Shown: one piece after another, positions 1 through 6,247 of the stretch | Position numbering within the stretch: position 1 is the stretch's first letter | Layout: every line of letters begins with the position of its first letter | Origin: Anaerolineae bacterium | Lineage (GTDB): Bacteria; Chloroflexota; Anaerolineae; UBA4142 | Direction of reading: 5' to 3' | NCBI GenBank assembly: GCA_027457205.1 | Contig: DAIDTM010000333.1 | Coordinates: 1 to 16,885, forward strand | DNA length: 16,885 nt | Position numbers and translations under genes: made by a program | The notes under the pieces: generated by a model | Database searches by the model: none | Seen by the model: the letters and a program-made list of their open reading frames with translations, nothing else | Told to the model about the DNA's origin: nothing

Positions 1-141
1 GTTACTACTCAGCCCGCCGTCGTTTGCTCATGTGAACAGGCAAAATTATCCGCGAATAACGCGAATAGCGCGAATGAAAAGAAAAAATTAGCGAAGATTC
101 GCGTGATTCGCGGATAAATCGAACGATGGCTGAGTAGTTAC
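1..141. repeat. MITE-like palindromic repeat element
   Basis: The outer ends, 1-14 and 128-141, are inverted copies that match at 13 of 14 positions. Inside them a second pair of arms, 46-66 and 97-117, matches at 20 of 21 positions and could form a long hairpin with a 30-base AT-rich loop. The left arm is built of three 9-base units CGCGAATNN (51-77), and the right arm carries the inverted unit GATTCGCGN twice (96-113). No ORF that looks real lies within it. The structure fits a non-autonomous miniature element or a REP-like repeat. The left end coincides with the window edge, so the true boundary and any target duplication cannot be seen. It ends 17 bases before the likely start of the first gene. 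Confidence 0.75.
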
Positions 142-147
142 GAATTT

Positions 148-151
148 GGAG
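148..151 (+). promoter_or_regulatory. Ribosome binding site (GGAG) for the fucose synthase gene
   Basis: GGAG at 148-151 stands six bases before an ACG codon at 158. That ACG is in frame with the epimerase and directly follows an in-frame TAA at 152-154. The same GGAG is 16 bases from the ATG at 168, which is out of frame and too far away. The site therefore argues that translation was meant to begin at 158. Confidence 0.5.
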
Positions 152-157
152 TAAAGC

Positions 158-1093
158 ACGACCCTTGATGCATCGACGCGAATTCTCGTCACCGGCGGCT
201 CTGGCTTTCTGGGATCGCATGTTGTGGAGACGCTCCAGGCGCGCGGTTACACGCAAATCACTGCGCCGCGCCGCGCCGAGTACGATCTGCGCGACCAGTC
301 CGCCATCGTCCGTCTGTTCGAGCAAACCAATCCGCAAGTCGTCATCCACATGGCAGCCGTCGTCGGCGGCATCGGCGCGAATCAAGCGCAGCCCGGCGCG
401 TTCTTCTACGACAATCTGATGATGGGCGCGCAGTTGATGGAGCAGGCGCGCCGCTGGGGCGTCCAGAAATTCGTATCGATCGGGACGGTCTGCGCGTATC
501 CCAAGTTCACGCCGGTGCCGTTCCGCGAGGACGATCTGTGGAACGGCTATCCCGAAGAAACGAACGCGCCGTATGGTCTCGCCAAGAAAATGCTCCTCGT
601 GCAGGGACAGGCGTACCGCCAGCAGTACGGCTTGAACTCGATCTTTTTGCTGCCGGTCAATCTGTACGGACCGCGCGACAATTTCGATCCGGCGCGCTCG
701 CACGTCATTCCCGCGCAGATCAAAAAATGCGTCGATGCGCTCCAGGCGCGGCAGGACGAGATCGTCGTCTGGGGCGATGGGAGCGCGACGCGCGAATTTC
801 TCTACGTCGAAGATGCGGCGGAAGCGATTGTCCTGGCGACGGAACGGTACGACAGCGCCGAGCCGGTGAATATCGGCGCGGGCTTTGAGATTTCGATCAA
901 AGACCTGGTCGCGTTGATCGCCCAAGCCACCGATTTTCGCGGGCGGATCGTTTGGGACACCAGCAAGCCGAACGGTCAGCCGCGGCGGTGCCTCGATACG
1001 AGCCGCGCCGAAAAAGCGTTCGGGTTCAAGGCAAAGACCCCATTTGAAGAGGGCTTGCGGCGAACGGTGGCGTGGTATCGGTCAAATCGCTAA
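158..1093 (+). CDS. fcl: GDP-L-fucose synthase-like SDR enzyme (non-canonical start)
   Basis: NAD(P)-dependent epimerase/reductase of the extended SDR family. GDP-L-fucose synthase converts GDP-4-keto-6-deoxymannose to GDP-L-fucose in the cytoplasm, giving a donor for the glycosyltransferases downstream. Numbering from codon 158 (311 residues, near the usual 320), the Rossmann glycine motif TGGSGFLG is near residue 12, the catalytic Tyr139 and Lys143 form YGLAK, Cys112 lies in VCAYPK, and His182 lies in SHVIP. By eye these align with Y136, K140, C109 and H179 of the E. coli enzyme at a constant offset of three. The catalytic Ser107 of E. coli corresponds to Thr110 here. No ATG, GTG or TTG exists in frame before the nucleotide-binding motif; the first (GTG 224) would delete it. 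ACG 158, behind a good ribosome binding site, is the best start. A related GDP- or dTDP-sugar epimerase is possible. The usual partner, GDP-mannose 4,6-dehydratase, is not in the window. Confidence 0.82.
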   Translation, partial: TTLDASTRILVTGGSGFLGSHVVETLQARGYTQITAPRRAEYDLRDQSAIVRLFEQTNPQVVIHMAAVVGGIGANQAQPGAFFYDNLMMGAQLMEQARRWGVQKFVSIGTVCAYPKFTPVPFREDDLWNGYPEETNAPYGLAKKMLLVQGQAYRQQYGLNSIFLLPVNLYGPRDNFDPARSHVIPAQIKKCVDALQARQDEIVVWGDGSATREFLYVEDAAEAIVLATERYDSAEPVNIGAGFEISIKDLVALIAQATDFRGRIVWDTSKPNGQPRRCLDTSRAEKAFGFKAKTPFEEGLRRTVAWYRSNR

Positions 1094-2000
1094 GTTTTCC
1101 GTCCTCATCTGCACCAACGACCGCCACGAATTTCTGCGGCAGGCGCTGCGCGCGCTCATCGACGAGACCACCGAAAAGCCGGATGAGGTCGTGATCGTCA
1201 ACGGCGGCGACGCGCGCGCCGATCAGGTCGTCGAGTCGTTCCAGGGGCGTCCCGGCGTCGCGGTCAAGCGGCTCAAGACGGTCAACCAGAATCTCGCCGC
1301 CAGCCGCAACATCGGCTTGCCGCATTGCACGGGCGATCTCATCGGGATGACGGACGACGACGCGCAGGTCGCGCCGGACTGGGTGACGCAGATGAAGCGC
1401 GCGCATCGCGAGCAGCCGGAAGCCGGCGCGGTCGGTGGACTCATTCAGGCGGTGGACACGCGCACGCTTGCGAGCCGGCTGGCTGAGCAGGTCACCTTCC
1501 CGTCGTGGCAAACGCCGCGCTATATGCGGACGCTTCCGACCGTCAATCTGTCGTACAAAGCCGAGATCGTCCGGCAGGTGGGCGCGCAGGACGAAAAACT
1601 GTGGACGGGCGAGGATGTCGATTACAACTGGCGGATGATTCGGCTGGGATTCAAGGTCTGGTACGACCCGGCGATCAAGGTGCGCCACCATCACCCACAG
1701 ACCGTGCGCGAGTTGTGGCTCAAGCAGTACTATTACGGGCGCGGGTACTATATGCTCCGCAGCAAATGGCACGATATGTACTGCATCTACCCGCACCGCC
1801 TGACGACGCCGAAAGATTGGCTGAAGCTGGGAAATTTTCTGGCGTATCCGTTGTACGAGCCGGTCCTGACGGCTGGCAAGATGCCGCGTTGGAGCGACAA
1901 ACTGGCGGTCGTCCCAGTCGAGTTCATTGGTTCGTTTGTGGCGCGGTACGGCTTGATCGTCGAGTTTTTTCGGCAGCGGCAGGGAATCAGTGAACGGTAG
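1044..2000 (+). CDS. Family 2 glycosyltransferase (GT-A fold)
   Basis: Inverting glycosyltransferase expected to transfer a sugar from a nucleotide donor to a lipid-linked glycan at the cytoplasmic face. The fold begins with FSVLICTNDR, followed by the NLAASRNIGL segment typical of GT2. The metal-binding Asp cluster TDDDA is at residues 104-106 (counted from TTG 1044), and a GEDVDYNWR motif with Glu190-Asp191 supplies the probable catalytic base. The C-terminal 100 residues are rich in aromatic and basic residues, as in membrane-associated members. The start is doubtful. TTG 1044 is the only ordinary start codon ahead of the fold; it has no ribosome binding site and overlaps the preceding gene by 50 bases. 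ATC at 1086 would give the short N-terminus expected of the family (xAKFSVLI). The sugar and acceptor cannot be told. Confidence 0.85.
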   Translation: MKRACGERWRGIGQIAKFSVLICTNDRHEFLRQALRALIDETTEKPDEVVIVNGGDARADQVVESFQGRPGVAVKRLKTVNQNLAASRNIGLPHCTGDLIGMTDDDAQVAPDWVTQMKRAHREQPEAGAVGGLIQAVDTRTLASRLAEQVTFPSWQTPRYMRTLPTVNLSYKAEIVRQVGAQDEKLWTGEDVDYNWRMIRLGFKVWYDPAIKVRHHHPQTVRELWLKQYYYGRGYYMLRSKWHDMYCIYPHRLTTPKDWLKLGNFLAYPLYEPVLTAGKMPRWSDKLAVVPVEFIGSFVARYGLIVEFFRQRQGISER

Positions 2001-2005
2001 AGGCG

Positions 2006-3127
2006 ATGCGGGTTTTGCTCGTCGTTTCTAGCTATCTGCCGAATCTCGGCGGCTTGCAGAGCGTCACCTCGCGTCTGGCATCTGAGACGCAACGACGCGG
2101 ACATTCGGTCACGGTGTTGACGCAGCGTTACCCGCGCGCGTTGCCGGCGACCGAAGAAATCGACGGCGTGCGGGTAGAACGCTGGCTTTTTCTCACTCCT
2201 CGCTTGCGGAACCTGCAAAACGGGCGATGGGACCTCTTCCTCGCCGGTCTGTATTATTTCCCCGTCACACTGCTTCATTTATTATGGAGCATCGCGCGCG
2301 TCCAACCTGACGTGGTGAACCTGCATTTCGTCGGCGCGCCGGCGATTTTTTTGCTTCTCACGCGCGCAGTGCTGCCATTTCGTTTCGTCGTCTCTCTGCA
2401 CGGCGACGACGTGGAGGGCTTGCCGCGCGGGACGCGGTTCGACCGCTGGGTGTTCCGCGCTGTGCTGCGCCGCGCCGATGCGGTGACCGCGTGCTCGCAG
2501 TATCTTTTGAATCAAGCGTTAGCGGTCGAGCCAACGATCGCGGGCAAGGCGCGGGTGATCTACAATGGCGCAGATATCAGCGGTGCGCGGTCAGAGGTTG
2601 AGACGGCAGGAATTCTCGGCGTTGGACGATTGATGCCAAGCAAGGGATGGGATGTGTTGTTACGCGCACTGGCGCTATGCCAGCAGACCGGCTGTAATAT
2701 CCGTTTGACGCTGATTGGCGATGGTCCGGAGCGAAACTCACTTGAATCGCTACAGCACGACCTAGCGCTCGACGGATGGGTGAATTTCCGTGGCGCACAG
2801 GATCATGCGGCGGTTGAGCGTGCGATTTGGGCAAATCGCGTCATCGTGATCCCGTCGCGTCGGGATTCATTTGGTCTCGTCGCGCTGGAAGCGATGGCAG
2901 CCGGCAAGCCGGTGGTTGCCACGCGCGTCGGCGGTTTGCCCGAAGTGCTGGACGGCGCAGACGCGGCGCTGGTCGCGCCGGATAACCCGGCGGAACTGGC
3001 GCAGGCGATCAGTGAAATTCTGGCGCGTCTGGAACGCGAGCCGAACTACGGCGCGCGCAATCGTGACATCGCCGCGCGGTTTTCCACCGCGCGAATGGTG
3101 GATGCGTACCAATCAGTCTATGCCTGA
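2006..3127 (+). CDS. Family 4 glycosyltransferase (GT-B fold)
   Basis: Retaining glycosyltransferase of 373 residues. The N-terminal acceptor domain has the glycine-rich loop SSYLPNLGGLQ near residue 9 and the SLHGDD motif around His132. The C-terminal donor domain has GVGRLMPSKGWDVLLRAL, an IGDGPE turn, and the nucleotide-sugar motif at residues 287-295 followed by AMAAGKPVVATRVGG. The first acid of the usual E-x7-E pair is Asp287 rather than Glu; the second, Glu295, is present. ATG 2006 lies six bases after the previous stop, with GAGG at 2000-2003 rather close to the start. The last bases overlap the methyltransferase start by eight. It most likely extends the lipid-linked glycan in the cytoplasm; substrate unknown. 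Confidence 0.9.
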   Translation: MRVLLVVSSYLPNLGGLQSVTSRLASETQRRGHSVTVLTQRYPRALPATEEIDGVRVERWLFLTPRLRNLQNGRWDLFLAGLYYFPVTLLHLLWSIARVQPDVVNLHFVGAPAIFLLLTRAVLPFRFVVSLHGDDVEGLPRGTRFDRWVFRAVLRRADAVTACSQYLLNQALAVEPTIAGKARVIYNGADISGARSEVETAGILGVGRLMPSKGWDVLLRALALCQQTGCNIRLTLIGDGPERNSLESLQHDLALDGWVNFRGAQDHAAVERAIWANRVIVIPSRRDSFGLVALEAMAAGKPVVATRVGGLPEVLDGADAALVAPDNPAELAQAISEILARLEREPNYGARNRDIAARFSTARMVDAYQSVYA

Positions 3128-3986
3128 AATGCAGTCCCCAATAGAGCCAAGCCAGTTGCCGATGGACGCGAGCGCAAAATCATCAAGTCGGGTTGGTGAC
3201 GCATGGCAGCCCTATTTTCAGGCATCCGAATTATCGTGGTGCGCGCCAGATCAGATCGACTCTAATTCTTTTCTTCGGCACGCCCGGTCCGAGTGGATTA
3301 GCCGAATGCTGCATTATGCCGAACTAAAGCCGTCGCCAACCACGCGGGTCTTGGAAGCCGGTTGTGGTACCGCGATGTATGCGCTCACCTTGGCAGTACT
3401 CGGTTTTGCGGTTGATGCATTCGACTATAACGAAGGCGCCTTGGCTTTTGCGCGCCGGCTCGAACCGAAAGCAAGGCAAGCCAATCCGCAACTGCAGATT
3501 CGGCTCAGCCGCGGCAATATTCTCAAGATCGATGCCGAATCAAACACGTACGACCTAGTCTTTAATCAAGCGGTCCTTGATTATTTCCAGGACGAACAAG
3601 AACGCCAGCAAGCGTTTAGCGAAATGGTCCGGGTGACTTGCCCGGGCGGATGGGTGGCAACGATCGTTCAGCATACTGGACACCCCTTCCGTGGTTGGTG
3701 GTCGCGCTTGGGCTGGCTAGGATATACCAATCAGCCACAGGTTATTGTCCAGACTCCGATGAGACTCACGAAGGAATTGCAGCGCGCTGGTTTGAATGGT
3801 GTAATTGTTGACGGAATCTATCCGTGGAAAGCGTTTTTCTTTTACCCGCCGTGGTACCGGCGTTGGAAATTCACGGAGAATCTCGTCTATCTGGTGGGTC
3901 AGTTCTTGAACCAATTTGTCGTTATGCCACGTCCATTCCGCAGTCATCTGGCGATCCAATTTCTGGCGATCGGGCAAAAGCCGTGA
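3120..3986 (+). CDS. Class I SAM-dependent methyltransferase
   Basis: A 288-residue Rossmann-type methyltransferase. Motif I is VLEAGCGTAMYAL with the acid at Glu79 and glycines at 81 and 83. The acidic end of strand 2, which normally holds the SAM ribose, is Asp102 in FDYNEGALAFA. Motif IV is YDLVFNQAVLDYF, and a late CPGGWVATI strand matches post-motif III. The C-terminal 100 residues are Trp/Tyr/Phe-rich and could contact the membrane or a glycan. Between glycosyltransferases, methylation of a sugar hydroxyl on the growing chain is the likely role, but the target is inferred only. ATG 3120 overlaps the preceding gene by eight bases; ATG 3129 is an equal alternative. A 60-base sample is about 47% GC, lower than either flanking glycosyltransferase gene. 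Confidence 0.85.
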   Translation: MPEMQSPIEPSQLPMDASAKSSSRVGDAWQPYFQASELSWCAPDQIDSNSFLRHARSEWISRMLHYAELKPSPTTRVLEAGCGTAMYALTLAVLGFAVDAFDYNEGALAFARRLEPKARQANPQLQIRLSRGNILKIDAESNTYDLVFNQAVLDYFQDEQERQQAFSEMVRVTCPGGWVATIVQHTGHPFRGWWSRLGWLGYTNQPQVIVQTPMRLTKELQRAGLNGVIVDGIYPWKAFFFYPPWYRRWKFTENLVYLVGQFLNQFVVMPRPFRSHLAIQFLAIGQKP

Positions 3987-5095
3987 AGGTAGCGTTTATT
4001 CACTTTTGGACATTGCGAATGCGCCGTGGCGTGGAGACGCTGGTGCCGAGTCTGGCAAACGAGTTGGCAAAACGGAACGATGTCGATGTAAGCGTCCTGA
4101 CCGCGAACCAAACGCAAGAGCCGCTCGTCAAACCGTCGCCCCGAGTTCGCGTCAAGCAATTCCCCGCATTTCGTTATTATGAATTCGCGACCATTGTTCC
4201 ATTCTATGCGAGCGACCTGATCCGTGAACGGTACGATGTCGTTATTGCTTTCTTTGCCGACTTTGGCGAGGGTCCTGCATTGCGCTTGGCATCTCGCTTC
4301 ACCCAGCCGCGTCTGATTCTGTACCTTACTTTCCCGTACGAATCCGCGCCGCATCGATATCGCGCATACCAGCGTTGGGGATGGGGAGAGCAAGCCGCGG
4401 CTCTTCTTGCGGATGCGGAATATACCGCTCGGCGCGGCGAAGAGTTCTTTCACCGCCCGGTGCAGGTTCTGCCGAGCGGTACGGACCCGGCATGTTTTAG
4501 ACCGGATGCGGCAAAGCGCGCGCGGGTCAGACAGCAGTTTGGCTATAGTGAGCAGGATGTGGTGCTGCTGAATGTCGCGGCGCTCGAAGAGCGCAAGGGG
4601 ATATGGCGAGTGATCGAAGCGCTGCCGGCAATTCGGGCGCAATGCCCAAACGTACGCTACCTTGTTCTCGGAGAAGGGCGCGACCGGGAAAGGTTGCAGC
4701 GCCGCGTCGCCGAGTTGGGGTTGGATGGTTCGGTGATCTTTGGCGGCACCACCGCAGATTTGCCTGCGTTCTACAATGCGGCGGACATTTTTGTCATGCT
4801 GCCGGACGCCGAAGCAGGCTCGGTAGCATGTCTTGAGGCGATGGCGTCTGGACTGCCGGTGGTGGTGTCTGAATCCGGAGGATTTGCCGAGGTGGTCAGC
4901 GTGGACACTGGTCGCCGGGTGAAGCATCAGGATCAAGCGACAGTCATTAAGACGATTGCAGAGCTTGTATCTAGGCGTGCGTTGCGAGAGGATTTGGGAC
5001 AAACGGGACGACAGCGGGTGATAGACCGGTTCTCCTGGGAGCGCATCGGAGACCAACTGTATCAATTATGCGATCAGGCAGTGCGATCGGCGTGA
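3983..5095 (+). CDS. Family 4 glycosyltransferase (GT-B fold)
   Basis: A 370-residue retaining glycosyltransferase. GTG 3983 is chosen because it overlaps the preceding TGA in a GTGA junction and gives the expected first strand, MKVAFIHFW. The N-terminal loop reads RMRRGVETLVPSLANEL. The donor domain shows NVAALEERKGIWRVIEAL, VLGEGRDRERL and a canonical E-x7-E (Glu277 and Glu285) followed by AMASGLPVVVSESGG. The length and the C-terminal crossing helix (FSWERIGDQLYQL) are complete. It should act on the cytoplasmic side, adding a sugar to the same lipid-linked chain as its neighbours. The donor and linkage cannot be read from the sequence. Confidence 0.9.
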   Translation: MKVAFIHFWTLRMRRGVETLVPSLANELAKRNDVDVSVLTANQTQEPLVKPSPRVRVKQFPAFRYYEFATIVPFYASDLIRERYDVVIAFFADFGEGPALRLASRFTQPRLILYLTFPYESAPHRYRAYQRWGWGEQAAALLADAEYTARRGEEFFHRPVQVLPSGTDPACFRPDAAKRARVRQQFGYSEQDVVLLNVAALEERKGIWRVIEALPAIRAQCPNVRYLVLGEGRDRERLQRRVAELGLDGSVIFGGTTADLPAFYNAADIFVMLPDAEAGSVACLEAMASGLPVVVSESGGFAEVVSVDTGRRVKHQDQATVIKTIAELVSRRALREDLGQTGRQRVIDRFSWERIGDQLYQLCDQAVRSA

Positions 5096-5119
5096 CCAAG
5101 CGATTGGTATGTGTCGCCT

Positions 5120-6121
5120 ATGGCTACGGATAAATTGCGCGTCGTCTTTTTCGGCGAGCTCGATTCTACCTTCAGCCGCTTGCACTATGCCGCGCTCAAA
5201 CCGAATACTCGCGTCTTGTTGTGGGTTGCCGGTCGGAGTAATCAGAATGCCAATGAGCGCCGGCAATTTGCATCCATGCGCGATTGGTGGGAACGCTTGA
5301 GGATTCGGACTGGTTTAGAATGGGAAACGCTAAGAGCATTAGGGACGCCGGCGGTTGTTTTGAATCAAGTAGATGTACCTATCGCATTCTCTGCGGATCA
5401 CAAGAGTCTTTTCGAAACACTCAATCGGCTTGAGCCGGATGTCATCGTATCCGCTGGCTTTACTCGAATCTTGCCTGCCGAAATATTGAGAGTACCTAAA
5501 CTAGGAGCATTTAATTGTCATCCTGCGCCGCTTCCACGTTACGCCGGCTCCAATCCGTGGTTTTGGATTTTGCGAAACGGCGAAACCGAATCGGCGGTTA
5601 CGATTCACCGAATGGTGGTTGAAGCGGATGCCGGTCCTATCGTTCGGCAGAAAGGATTCCAGATTGCAAGCGCGATCAATCACCAACAACTCTACAACCA
5701 GTCCAGTCTATTGAGTGCGCTCTTGTTGAGAGAATGTGTTAACCGGTGGGCGAGAGGAATAATGGACGAGACGCCTCAAGATTTAATACAGCGTACCTTC
5801 TTTTCTTCACCCAGAAAAGATGATTATCGGATTGATTGGTTGCAATCGGCACGCCAAATCCAAGATGTCGTGCGCGCCGCAAGCCCGTTGCCGGGCGCGT
5901 GGACAACTGTTGGTGGTCAGGAATTCACCGTTCGCGGTGTTGAACCGATGGCTGGAGATGCGCCGGCAGGCATAGTAGCATCCGTCAGTAGGAGCAGTGT
6001 CTCCGTGGGTTGCGCTGATGGGCTAGCGCGCATCCTTAGGATTTCATTAGATGGAAAAGAATTGCCAGGTGGTCGACTTTCTGACATTCTGGGGTTGTCG
6101 GTAGGGCGACGGTTGGGATGA
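5120..6121 (+). CDS. Sugar N-formyltransferase-like protein (Fmt fold)
   Basis: Formyltransferase of the Fmt/ArnA fold, which moves a formyl group from N10-formyl-tetrahydrofolate to an amine. The catalytic triad is plain: Asn132 and His134 in FNCHPAPLPRYAG and Asp170 in EADAGPIV. The Asn-to-Asp spacing of 38 residues is that of N102-H104-D140 in ArnA. A C-terminal segment (about residues 230-333, RTFFSSPRKDDYRIDW onward) resembles the Fmt C-terminal domain. In a glycan cluster it probably formylates an amino sugar nucleotide rather than Met-tRNA, though housekeeping Fmt cannot be excluded by sequence alone. No aminotransferase that would make an amino sugar is in the window. ATG 5120 is preferred; an in-frame GTG at 5111 would add three residues. 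There is no clear ribosome binding site. A sample is about 48% GC. Confidence 0.82.
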   Translation: MATDKLRVVFFGELDSTFSRLHYAALKPNTRVLLWVAGRSNQNANERRQFASMRDWWERLRIRTGLEWETLRALGTPAVVLNQVDVPIAFSADHKSLFETLNRLEPDVIVSAGFTRILPAEILRVPKLGAFNCHPAPLPRYAGSNPWFWILRNGETESAVTIHRMVVEADAGPIVRQKGFQIASAINHQQLYNQSSLLSALLLRECVNRWARGIMDETPQDLIQRTFFSSPRKDDYRIDWLQSARQIQDVVRAASPLPGAWTTVGGQEFTVRGVEPMAGDAPAGIVASVSRSSVSVGCADGLARILRISLDGKELPGGRLSDILGLSVGRRLG

Positions 6122-6247
6122 CTGTGCCTGCATTAGCGCGGCATATTGTGACGAGTGGTACCAAGCGGTCGCGGCTGTCGCAGAATGGACTGGGGTGCGC
6201 TGCGTAGCGTTGCCGTGCGATTAACTTGATTCGGCGGATTGGTTTGT
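6122..6247. other. Gap of 126 bases inside the cluster
   Basis: This is the only gene-free stretch over 50 bases after the first gene. I see no convincing promoter boxes, rho-independent terminator, repeat or small ORF with a ribosome binding site in it. A weak CGCT/AGCG hairpin with a four-base loop lies near 6200. The gap precedes the three genes of lowest GC and could hold a promoter I cannot recognise. Confidence 0.4.

Noticed and set aside
165..419. Small plus-strand frame starting TTG ATG just before the fucose synthase.
   Set aside because: It is one frame off the epimerase and encodes no family pattern. Its ATG at 168 is interesting only as a possible frameshifted start of the epimerase.
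5..925. 306-codon open frame on the minus strand over the first gene and the hairpin repeat.
   Set aside because: It is antisense to a well-conserved epimerase, runs through the repeat, and its Arg/Asp-rich product has no domain pattern; GC-rich codons on the other strand explain it.
3944..5065. 373-codon open frame on the minus strand over the second GT4 gene.
   Set aside because: Mirror of a complete GT4 gene with the E-x7-E motif; low-complexity basic product.
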